Source: Diphasiastrum complanatum (taxonomy: Eukaryota; Streptophyta; Lycopodiopsida; Lycopodiales; Lycopodiaceae). From it: 64,000 nucleotides of DNA. The stretch is taken from contig CM055092.1 of the NCBI GenBank assembly GCA_029204225.1, positions 85,305,878 to 85,369,877 of the forward strand, read 5' to 3'. Shown in pieces: positions 11,634 to 23,600 of this stretch (its first letter is position 1; every line of letters begins with the position of its first letter). The notes beneath the pieces were generated by a model. That model ran no database searches. It was not told where the DNA came from and was given only the letters and a program-made list of their open reading frames with translations. A program made the translations under genes and the position numbers.

Positions 11634-14600
11634 GAGAGTTTGTATTTGCAGGGTTGCAAGAAGAAGATTGGAGGAGCTGTTGCGCTGGACTACTGTTGGA
11701 AGTAGTTCGCTGGAATCAAGATTTTGGATTACTGATCGCTGGCTGCCTGCCAGAACCGTAAATCGCTGAGTTGAGTAATTCTGACTGTTGTTGGAAGCAG
11801 TATCCTGGCTGTTTACAGGCAAATCGCTGACTGCGGGAATCATCATTGCTGACCTTGCTGACCTGTTCGCTGTTGTTTTTTGTTTAAAAACAAGACCGGG
11901 TGTCAGAACTAATTGCTGTCGGATCACGGCAACTTTTCAGAACTTTGCAAGGTTTTGGTTACTGATTTCTGAGAATAATCCTGATTGGGTTTGATAAGAT
12001 ACTGATTGCTGAAAAATCAGGCTATAAAAATTACTAAGAATTGTTATGGATCAGAATAATGGCAGGATTGGATGAAGCTGTGTTGCCAGAGTCTAGCAAG
12101 CTAGATGGAACGAACTACAGTATATGGAAGTTCAAGATGCAAAATAGTCTCCAGGATCGAGAATATTGGGAAATCGTCACAGGTGTTGAGATACCTCCTA
12201 ACACTGACAGAGTTGCGGGAGTATCAGAGACGTAGAAGAAAAGCTCATCATATCATCAACTTGTCAGCTAGAGATATGATCATACCTTATATCAGAGATG
12301 CTGCTGGACCCCAGGAGGCTTGGAATATACTGAAGAACTTGTATGAGACGGTGAATCAGTCACAAATACTGGTCTTGACTAATAAGCTACACACATTGAA
12401 GATGGGTATAGTGAATCAGTAACAAATAATTTTACTCGGGTGAAAGGTCTGAGAGGGCAACTTATTGCGATTGGAGAAAGTGTTCAAGATTCAGTCTTAG
12501 TATCCATTGTGCTTAATAGTCTACCTTTGGCTTATCAGAACTTTGTAATGATGTTATGGTTACGAGAAACGAGGCCTTCTTTCGATGAGCTAAATGCCAT
12601 CTTACTACAAAAAGAAATGAGACCACAATATATTGTCAACAGGGATGATTTCAAGGAACAGGCATTCCTGGCTAAGAAGCAAGAGCAAAGTTCCAAGAAG
12701 GGCGGCAAAGGGAAGAAGAAGAAGAAGAAGCAGCTAGATATGGAGGAGAATCAATCAAATTGATCAGAAGATGGAAAGAAAGTAATTCGAAAGGGAAATT
12801 GCTTTATTTGCGGAAAATCAAGGCATTATGCAAAGGAATGCTGGCACAACAAGTTCAAGAAAAAGCAGGATGGGAATTTTGCTGAAGAAGAAGAAGCATC
12901 TAATGCAAAATTGATTGCTTTGGATCTTGAAGACTGAGTTATTTTCGCCATCAACATCTTCTGGTGGTGGCTTCTCGAAGGAAGAAGACTATTGGTTTAT
13001 TGATTCAGGAGCTTCGAAGCATATGACACCTAGGCGGGAGTGGCTATATAATTTTCAAAAATTAGACGATGGATCAAATGTGAAGTTAGGAGACAACTAC
13101 GCATATGATATCAAAGGAGTTGAAAAAGTACAGGTTCAACTACCTTTAGGGAAGATTGGAGACATAAAGGACGTGCTTGATGTACCAAGAATTAAGAAAA
13201 ACTTATTCTTCAGCTATTGTGAAGCAACACATAGTGGTGCAGTTTGATGAAGAGCGGTGTCTCATTAAGAAGAAAGATAATGAAGTAGTAGCTGAGGGCA
13301 TACTTGCAGGGCAATTGTACAAACTTCAGGCTCAGGTGGTGGATCATCATGCAAGTGTTGCGGATATCGGATCAGTGAGTAAGTTATGGCACGAAAGATT
13401 CAGACATTTGAATTACAAAAGTCTACAAATCTTGAGGAAATACTACATGGTTTTAGGTTTACCTCAAGTTGTTTCTGATCACAAGGTTTATGAAGGCTGT
13501 GTCTTAGGCAAGCATCATATGAAGAAATTTTCATCTAGTACATTTAGGGTGAAAAATGTTCTAGAACTTGTTCATACAGATTTGTGTGGTCCTATGAGAA
13601 CTCAATCTTATGGGGGAGTAAGTTACTTCATTGTGTTTATGGATGGCTATTCCAGGAAGACATGGATCTATCTTCTCAAGAATAAGGGTGAAGCGTTCAA
13701 GTATTTCACATGGTTTAAGACACAAGTGGAGAAAGAAAAAGATAGACAAATCAAGATACTCCGCTTGGACAAAGGGGGAGAATATATTTCTACGGAATTT
13801 CAGGTGTTTTGCAAGAATCATGGTACAAAGAGACAATTTGCAAACACAGACATGTCTCAACAAAATGGAGTTGCGGAAAGAAAGAACCGGTCTATAGTGG
13901 AAACTGCGAGGAGTATGCCCAAGAGTAAAAATCTTCCAAATATGTTTTGGGGTGAAACAGTTAAGACGACGGTTTATCTTTTGAATTGAAGTCCTTCAAA
14001 GGTTGTAGAGAATTGGACTCCAGAGGAAGAAGCTTGCACGGGTCGGAAACCAGATGTAAGTCATTTGAGATGTTTGGAAGTATTGCTTATGCTCACATAC
14101 CTAAGGATTCTAGGAGCAATTTGGATTCTAAGGTGACCAATTGTTTATTCCTTGGATATGATAGTCAAGAGAAGGGATACAGGTTGTATGACTTGGAGGG
14201 TAAGAAAGTCATCATAAGTAGCGATGTAATTTTTAATGAGGAGGCAACTCATAGAGATACCTTATGATAAGAATCAAACACATTGCAAAAAGGCTTTTTG
14301 AAAAGGTCCACATTCAAATTGAAAGGTGTAAGTTGTACAATTGTCATGTAAGCATGTATTGTGGTATTGAGTCAAAGGACTGCCTAAAGTCTGCAAAACA
14401 ACAATATACCTTTTCCTCTGTGGATCTGACCTCCTCTTGACAAATCATCAAAAGGTTGAATGGGTTAAATCAAACGATTGATATTCACTTGAACTTTCTT
14501 ATTCACATAAAAAGGGGTAAGCTTCTTAGGAGAGAGACTCTGAGGACCAAGAGCTAGACAACAAGGTGTTGCGACCAAGCAAGTTAAGGGTGCCGATGTA

Positions 14601-17600
14601 ATTGTTTACTGTAGATACGTTGTGATGGGTGGCTGGAAAGGCGTACTTGGATGTGCTAATACCTAGATGAGCAATCTTCAAACTGTCATAAGAGGACCTT
14701 CGATGATTGGGAGGAGCTTGATTCTTATTGCTAGTTATAGATGATGAGATTCAAGATGAGTTGGAGCCAATAATTTGTGGATTATTACCATGCAATAATT
14801 TGGTCTAACATATGTGGTAGCACCTATGTAGCTGTATTCTTTGACATATATAAATGCTGATATTTGTGTCTAATATTTCCAAGTGTTCAACTGATAATCT
14901 TTCTCATACATGTCCATATCATATTGTCTTCGAAGTTAGGGAATATAAATATTTTTCTGGAAATGTTCCTATAAATAGAAAGCTGCTTGTCATTGTGTAT
15001 GTTTTCTCTGCAGTTGTGAGGGACTTATCGTGAAGACACTCGAGAAGGATGCAACTTATGAACCTGCAAAGAGGTCAAATAACTGGCTAAAGTTGAAGAA
15101 GGACTACATGGACAGGTATTCCTACTGATGATAGTTGTTGATATTATGTGCCAAGAGGTGAAAGCCTAAAAGAGAGACTTAAGCTCTGATCAACTATTGT
15201 GCCTCAAGAGGCTCAACCACTTTAATTGATTTTTAGTATATCAGATTGGTGCTTGCTTTACTTTGAATAGCTTTTTCAAAAGTGACAAATGTTTTTGCAA
15301 GAGTAACAAAAATGAGTTTTTATTCTATTCCAAGTAATGTTATTGTTCTTGATTGCAGTATAGGAGATTCTTTGGATCTTGTGCCAATTGGAGGCTTTCA
15401 TGGGCGGGGAAAACGTGTTGGTAAGTTAAGCTTAAACTTGTTTTTTGTTTGAGAAAAGTGTTCTTTTTTTGAAACAGGGTATGGAAATTTGAAAATGTAG
15501 CTTTTAGTTGATATTGAGGAAAAATTAGACTTAATCAGATGCCTGCATGCGATGACCTTGTACATCCTACTGATCTAGATCCTATCTGATATCTGAAATA
15601 CCATATGGCATTAGTCAAACCAACTAATCTGGGGATATAGACCTGTTTCATTTGTTTGCCAGGGGTATATGGGGCCTTCTTACTGGCTTGTTACGATGAG
15701 GATGCAGACGAATATCAGAGCATATGCAAAATTGGTTAGTTCTCCTAGACAATTATGGCTTAAATATGGTTAGCGTTGATAATGCTTCGTGAGCATTTGT
15801 GTCTTTGAAGGATAAATTGTTGACTGCATGTGTTTAATTACGGTTAAATTGGTAGAGAAGTGATAGATTAGCAAAATTTCTCTGAAATTTTTTTGTAGAC
15901 TAAATCATTTTTGTGCTTACTCAAGCAATGGAGCATGAAGAAAGTACAAACTAGTTGTGATCGTACTCTTTATCATTGTTCATGAAGAGAAAATTTTCAT
16001 TTTTTAAAGTGTTCATTTTCACGGATGCAGGTAATTATTGCATTACACGGTTTAAAACCTGCCATCTTGTAGATGTGTAAAACATTTTATTGAGAGATAT
16101 GGCTTTTCTAATGCCACCATTGAAAAAATGAGGTCAATATTTGCATTGCATCGTCCTCATAACACCTTTGAGCTTGGCAAGTGTCTCCAGAATCATACTT
16201 AGCGCTAACAACCTTAGAAGAGATTAACTAAAATAAGCAAGTATAGGACAAGAGAGCGAGTGATAACTAAGAATTATTAAAAACAATGATCAGCGCCAAG
16301 ACGAGGAGAAGTAGAGCATGTTGGGAGACAGGACAACCAAGAAGAGACTCAAGAGAGCAAAAATGGACCTGAAAAGAATGCGGCCAGCCAAGAGGAGGAG
16401 AAGAGAGCAATTAAATTGCAAAGAGGAATGTTGAAATGAGAGCATAGTTACCAGGAAATTTGTTCCCATGTTCCTGGACATGAGGAATTTTTGGGAACGC
16501 GTTCCCATGTTCCCAAACACAAGGAACACTATTTTCATTTATTTTGCATTTCAGCCTTCAAAGTTGTGTAAGTTCATGTAGATATACCTTTAAATCTGAA
16601 TGTGTGAAGCTGTGAACTATGAAGTAGTTCAAGAAAGTAAAAGCATTTCATTTTTTTTATCATTATATATTATAAAATGATCACATGGCATTTGCAGGTT
16701 CCCACTTTCTCGAAAATTCCTGTTCCCAAGGGTCCATACATTCCCTCGTTGCCAGTTCTTGGCAACTATGAATGAGCAGGAATGGAGGGAGGGCATATTT
16801 ATAACCCTTTTTCACGTTGTAGGGAGCTGTTTGGAAGGGGTTAAAACATGTTTTGGACCACCCTGTTGATGTGTCCATTACGTGCCTCCACTTGTTTGCA
16901 GATGTAGCAAATGTGGAAATTTGCAAATTAGTTCAAGTGCATTTGCCACTAACTCTGGTTACATGAGAGAGAGGAGATGTGATCCTTTGATTTATCCTCA
17001 AAAGAAGAAAATTCTTAAAAAAAGAGATGCCATGTGGCATGTACCTGGGTTGGGTCATAATGGTTCTCGAAGGGTTCCTACCTTAGGTTGGGGAACATAT
17101 TCGAAGAATGGAGCTATTGATAGCTTTGTGTCGTGAGCCAATTAGCTTATAAGCTACAGCTACCTGTTGGATGCAAGGTGCATCCAGTATTCCATGTTAG
17201 CAAACTGAAGAAATGTTTGCATGATGGCGATAGTCTGGTGGAAGGTCTAGTGTCTCTTGAGGAGAAAGACACCACAGGTTATGGGCCAGACAGAATTCTA
17301 GATCGAGGGGAGCGACGATTGCGGAATCGTCTCCTTCAAGGGTATCTAGTAACTTGGAAAGGGCATTCGTTGTCAGATGCTACCTGGGAGACGCGACAGG
17401 CGTTGCAGAAGTCTTACCCAGAGTTTGTCATCGAGGACCGATGACTTGCCAGAGGAGGGAAGGATTGTTAGAGTCCAGTTACGACTCTATCATGACCTTG
17501 GCACGGCCGGTCACCAGAGGGCCTGAGGCCAAGTATTGGCAAGGGCCAGTGACCGAGGAGGACTTAGTCCCAAGTTGGGACCGGTGCGTCACGAGCAGTG

Positions 17601-20600
17601 ACCCGGTGTGGCCGCCTGCGGTGTGTCTTGACCGTTGGGATCCTAGCCGTCAGTGACGAGATGCTAGCCGACAAGTAGTCGGGGTGAACAAGAGGGTCAC
17701 AGGTCTTTGGTGGGGCACGGGGGTGGTACCCTATGAGTCACTCAGTATTCACAGGTCACAGGGGCTAGGCATGCCAAGTGGACTGATCACCCACAGGTGG
17801 ATGCCATGTGCCAGTTGACGGGAATAGCAGGTAGAAGGACTCAAGGAGGGGGTGCCTATGGTTGGGAGGTTGATTCTACACACCGGCTTCTAGGATTCAC
17901 GAGCGTGGAGAGACTGGCTTGTGACATTCATGTTATGCTAGGTCGGTTTGTCATATGCTTTTTAGAGTTAGTGTCAGACTTGTGAATTCCTAGATTTGAG
18001 TTGATGTTGATGGTATGAGGTGCCATCATCTCTAGAGTTTCAATTGTAGCTCGGGGTTTGCAGAATTGATGGCTTGGTGCTTGAGGTTGATTTTGGATTC
18101 TGGATGGATTATGAGTCTACAATCCAATTTCTTGTTGTGCATAATATAGAGATCTTGGGGGTCATGAAATAGGACATTCTAGATTGCAAATGTTGTCAAA
18201 TTCGACCCACTATTCAAATTACATGCTGTGTCATACCAAGTTAGGTTCAAGGTCAAGACTGTTGGATTTCTATCCTTTCCATCCCTATCTCTTTGCTAAT
18301 CCAGATCCATTCACTAGCTGTTGTAAATACTTGTATAGTCGCATACTCTGCAGAAATACACTTGTTTCCTAATAGTTTGCAGAAATACAAAGGAATAGAT
18401 GATAGTGTCTTGACGACTCAGCCGACACCGACTATTCGGCCACCCTTCGACTATTTGTCCACCCTTCGACTATTCGTCGGTCACATCTACTCAACCAACA
18501 CCGACTATTCGTTGGATACCTGACACTTCACCGATTACTCGTATGTCAATATCAACTCCAAAAGTTGACTCGAACAATCGGCAGCTCATCAGTACCTTCA
18601 TCATGACCGGACAGATTAAGATAGTAACTGAAGGCAAATACAAATTAAGTATTCTTTTAACTAATTAGCCATGTGTATATATCCAGCAACTTATCAGTTG
18701 CTCGGTTAGACAAGACAAGAAGAGATTGCTTAGCTCAATCATCTATCAAGTCAATCAATCGAATATCCAGAGCGTAGTTGTACTTCTTAGTGTCGATGAG
18801 CAAGCCATTTTCAAGTGGAAGCTCAGGGATGGTAAGGCTTTCACCTTGATCACCCTTAACATCTCCCACACACAGATTGGCCACATCAGACAAGCCCAAT
18901 CTTCGAAAGAGGTATGGGATATATCAAACACACTATACGAAGTGAGGGATGTCACTTGAAAGCTGCATCTGAGGAGAAATTTCTTCTCACTCAAAATGAC
19001 AGAAGGTGATTCTGTTCAGAATCACATTAATCAATATAAGACTCTGTTGGAGCAGATGGCGGCAGTAGGTTCAGTGATCGAAGCCTCTGACGCTGTAATG
19101 ACCTTATTGTCCAGCCTGCCATCCTTATAGGGTGATGATGATTTCCTCACACTCAGAAATTATATTGTCCAGAGTCATAATCATGCTGTTGCAGGAGGAG
19201 ACAAGGAGGAATGGAGCATCCTCGTCCTCAATTCAACATCTGTCAATAAAGAATTGATTTGGCATTATAGACTTGGTCATCTTAATCATGTATCGATAGG
19301 TAACATGTCTAGATGTTCGTCAGTTCTTGATTTAGACTATCGAATTATTGACCCTCGTGTTTGCCAAGCTGTATCATAGGAAAGCAGACAAGAAGGCCAT
19401 TTAAGTCAAATCAAGACCATATATCTAAAGATTTGCTAGACATTGTACATATTGATATATGTGGACACCATCATTGCTTGGTGCTATAGATGACTATTCC
19501 ACAAGAACTGCTATATATTTTCTGAAGCACAAATCTGAAGCCTTCCATTTTTTCAAGAAATACAAAGAAAATGTTGAGTTGTAGACTGGCAAGAAGATCA
19601 AAGCTCTTAGGAGCGATAATGGCGGTGAATACATCTCAAACGAGTTCAAGGACTACTGCTCAGCCAATGGCATTTAGCTACAGTTTGTTGCTTCCTATTC
19701 TCCACAGTCAAAACTGGCAGAAAGGAAGAACAGGACCTTAGTCGAGTCTGCCAAATGCATGATAACTCATGCTTCGTTGCCCAAACTGGCAGCATGCTGT
19801 TTCAACAACAACCTATGTGCAGAACTGATGTATAACTAAAGGCCTCCTTGACAACAAAACTTCTCATGAAGTTTGGATAGGATCCAAGCCTTCATTGAAA
19901 CATTTGAGAGTATTCGGATGTACTGCCTATGCTCGTGTCCCAAAGGACAACAAAAAAATCAGACGAGCAATCATTCAAAACTATTTTTGTTTGCTACGAT
20001 ACTTTTGATGGAATGTATAGACTGTAGGAAATCAAAGTGCCAAGATCCTTCTAACATTCAATCTCCATATACAAGAGGGAGAGGGTTAGGCGCCTTCAAG
20101 GAGAGAGAAAGTAGTAGCAATGCTTGAAAGGGAATGAATCACAAATGAACACGTGGTACATATAAATAGGCCTTCCAAGGGCCTAGACTCTTCCAAACCC
20201 TAAGTTCTAGAACCTACTAATTATAGGGCACTCCCAAAAGTCAAGATAGGGCCCCTTAACATAATTAGACTTTACTTGGACCCACGAGTTACTACTAGAA
20301 TAGGGTCCAACTTAACTAAAACTGACTTAACATGGTCTTAATAATAAACCTAACCCATGGTTACACAAGTCTCGACCTTTTTGGTCAAAGTAACCTATGG
20401 GAAACTAACATATCATTTATTATTTCTAACACCCTCCTTAAATGATAATGTAAAAAACATAACATGACATGAAGCATGAAAAATTGCAACAAAAATGCAA
20501 AGTGTTGCATGCTGCCCAAAACTCCATGTAGCCAAAAAAGAAAAGATGTAGCTTGCTGTCCAAGCTTAATGCCGCCAAAAAAACTTCAGCTTGAAGTAGT

Positions 20601-23600
20601 CGAAGTAGCCGAAATCTCAGCCCCAATCATGCCCGATGTAGAAGAGATGTAGAATACGGAGTGCGGTAGCATCAAGTCGAAGAGTGAAGACAAGCATGCT
20701 CCATCCAAAGTAGGTAACCGAAAAACCAGCCACAAGCTGAAATATGGATTTGCAATCCATCAATGGTTCCCACATGATTCCATAAGTCTTCTTACCACAA
20801 GAAACATAAAGAAGAGTATGATACTCTTTTACCATCACATCCTCCCGAATCTTACTATCAATGATCTGCTCACCAACACTAGGTAAGACAACACCGTCAT
20901 CATAAGAAGTAAGCATCAAAACAGGAAAATCAGCATAAGGTACTGATTTTGGTGAGGCATGTGTGTTTCCTCCAAGGTAAGAAGATGCTTTGCTATCTCG
21001 CAAAGACTCGGACAACCAACAAGAGGCTGTAGCAGGCTGTCCAACAACCACAAAATCACCAACACTTTGCTGTCCAAAGTGTTCCAAATGTGGACCTTGC
21101 TGTCCAAAAACCTTCCGCAGGCCGTTCCCGATGCATAATAGGATGCTCACGATGTAACATAGGCTGAAAATGATCAATAAACCATGGCTGAATCTGGTGT
21201 CCACCATCTTCAAGAAAAAAACCAACAGCTTGCCACTTTGAACACCCAAAAAATCCAACAACACACCACTTTGAACCAATGTACTAATTGACATGATTTT
21301 TTTCCTTCCTCCATTAGTACAAAATGGATTCAAAGAATGCTTGATTTCAGCCTTTTCCAAAACATTATCTTGAGAAACTTGCTTATAAAGTTCTTCACTA
21401 ATGCATCCATCATTTGCAACAAATGGCTCAAGAGAAGAAGAATGCTTTACCATACCAACATTCCGATGCAAACTTGTACTTGTAAAAAGACAATGATCAA
21501 ACTTTGCATGACTTTGCTCTTCTACCTTCAAAGAGGATGAAGTAGAGAGGAGAAAGCATGATGATGAATCCTTTATTTGGTACATTTTTAAAAGTGTTTC
21601 CCAAGCACTTTTAGAGGTCTTGCAAAATCTCAAATGATATAAGATAGATCTTGTTACCGATAAAATCTTTGGTGCCATCCAGCATATCTTCGCCCAAACA
21701 AGTACGAATTGCTCCCAAATCTCTTGCCATAAGAACCAGCCAAGAAGATAAACTTTTTCAAACCCTAAATGTGCCCTAAAAGACACAAAACCAGCAAGTA
21801 TCAAATATGAAAAATCAGCACCGGAATGTGTCGAAACCACACATTAGATGGATATAGGAAGTCGCCCTTCTTCCGGAACCCTTCTTTCTTGCCAAAAAGT
21901 GTGAACAATACACACACGGATAGGGCTGTTGCAAAAACCCTACAAATGGTAATATGCTGTCCAATTTTCAGCCTCGGAATGTGATCGGATTATCACAAAA
22001 AATTTAGCGCCTTCTTCCACACCTGGAAACAAGCAAAAAGAAGCGGATCTCCACTTTGTAAAATCAGCAAGGGTGCTAATTTTTCAATCAGAAGAATAGA
22101 AATTGCTTGTAGATGGGCGCCCTCCTGCAAAGGAGCAAATCTGAAAAATTGGGCAGCAGCGGACCAACGGAAGTAGGATAAACCTACACGGATGTGGGTG
22201 GCCTAAAAGCAGCCTCGAAGAAGATAATTAATGGCACCTTCCTGCAACTTGAAAAATCAGCAAACAACAACCTGATTTTTGGGCGCCCAAAATGTTGTTA
22301 TCTTCTTTGATGTGTGGCGCCCTCCTGCCAAACGGAAAAGAGTCAAAGAACGGATCTTCACTCCAAAAAATCAGCAAAGGTGCTGAATTTTTGTGATCCC
22401 TAAGTGAAGACGATCTCTTTTGGTAGGGCGCCCTAAATCAAGCATAGAAGATCCATGGCTCTGATACCATGTAGGAAATCAAATTGCCAAGATCCTTCTA
22501 ACATTCAATCTCCATATACAAGAGGGAGAGGGTTAGGCGCCTTCAAGGAGAGAGAAAGTAGTAGCAATGCTTGAAAGGGAATGAATTACAAATGAACACT
22601 GGGTACATATAAATAGGCCTTCCAAGGGCCTAGACTCTTCCAAACCCTAAGTTCTAGAACCTACTAATTATAGGGCACCCCCAAAAGTCAAGATAGGAAC
22701 ATAATTAGACTTTACTTGGAACCACGAGTTACTACTAGACCAAAATTGGGTCCAACTTAACTAAAACTGACTTAACATGGTCTAAATAATAAACCTAACC
22801 CATGGTTACACAAGTCTCGACCTCTTGGGTCAAAGTAGCCTATAGGAAACTAACATTATCATTTATTATTTCTAACATAGACTGTACAATATAGAGACCT
22901 GTAAAGTTTTTACTAACAGGGACATGACTTTTATTGAAGATCAGTTTATTGATTTGAAGGGCAAGGACCAGATGCAGTCTACAATTTTTGCCCTGACAAC
23001 TGATACATATCAAAAGGCTATTTCGATTTCTCCCAACAGTCACTCTGTACAGTTAGACCCAGAAGAAGAGGAAGAAGTTGCAACTCAGGAGCAGCCAACA
23101 CAGCCGACACAAAGTCGAATCTCGTAGCCAGAGACTTCAACCAGAAGATCAACAAGAACCCGAACTCAGCCTGTCCGATATACTGATGAGTTTGCTCACT
23201 ATTCTATTCAGGAGCCAACCACAGTTGAGGAAGCTATGTCACAGGCCGATTCATATCTCTGGAAAGAAGCAATGGATAAGGAGTACAACACATTGCTGAG
23301 GAACAACACATGGACTGTCACCAAGCTATCAACAGATAGAAAGGTAATTTACTGCAAATGGATCTTTAAGATCAAAGACAAAGCAGACGACAATATCGAT
23401 AGAAGGAAAGCTCGACTCGTGGCAAGGGGATTCTTACAAATTCCCAGTATCGACTACTTCGAAACCTTTAGCCCGGTTGTCAACATAAAGCTTTGTACGG
23501 TCTGAAGCAATCATCCAGAACATGGTTTCATCGAATCAACACATTCTTGATCGATCATGGATTTGAACCTAGCTCTACAGAATGTAATGTATATTTCAAA

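Larger units (their letters stand above)
11640..14268 (+). mobile_element. Copia retrotransposon, 5' part, decayed
   Basis: Contains a leader (11640-12057), gag, protease and integrase in Ty1/copia order, and ends abruptly at about 14268, just before the RT. No LTR pair was identified. Coding frames shift at least five times. Its gag N-terminus resembles that of the minus-strand Copia at 39940-42412, which points to one subfamily. Confidence 0.85.
8093..15013 (+). other. LIG1: LIG1 giant intron, 6921 bp
   Basis: Runs from GTAGGATT to TTTTCTCTGCAG. It contains a gypsy integrase remnant, a LINE 5' half, a gypsy chromodomain remnant and a truncated Copia element. The parts 8093-8560 and 14270-15013 show no recognisable coding sequence. 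Confidence 0.85.
20023..22877 (-). mobile_element. non-autonomous LTR retrotransposon nested in Copia
   Basis: Two near-identical LTRs of about 408 bp (20023-20431 and 22470-22877) are bounded by the 5-bp target duplication TAGAC (20018-20022 and 22878-22882). A primer binding site complementary to initiator tRNA-Met next to the right LTR and a purine tract next to the left LTR (minus strand AAGGAGGG) set the orientation as minus. The interior is only 2.04 kb and has no protease, integrase or RT. It carries one 407-codon frame with a gag-like patch. It needs enzymes from another element to move. Confidence 0.9.
19421..22960 (+). pseudogene. Copia integrase split by nested element
   Basis: Before the insertion are [19 protein letters not shown] (second catalytic Asp) and [14 protein letters not shown] (catalytic Glu, with QNGV altered), in mixed frames with stops. 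At about 19960-20022 comes the SKLFLF-like hydrophobic stretch before the nested LTR. The host reading resumes at 22883, after the nested element. Confidence 0.7.

Noticed and set aside
11538-11927. 129-codon minus frame with poly(Ser-Leu)
   Set aside because: The Ser-Leu run is the translated GA microsatellite, and the rest is the complement of the Copia leader.
13561-13863. Minus-strand 100-codon frame
   Set aside because: Antisense shadow of the Copia integrase core.
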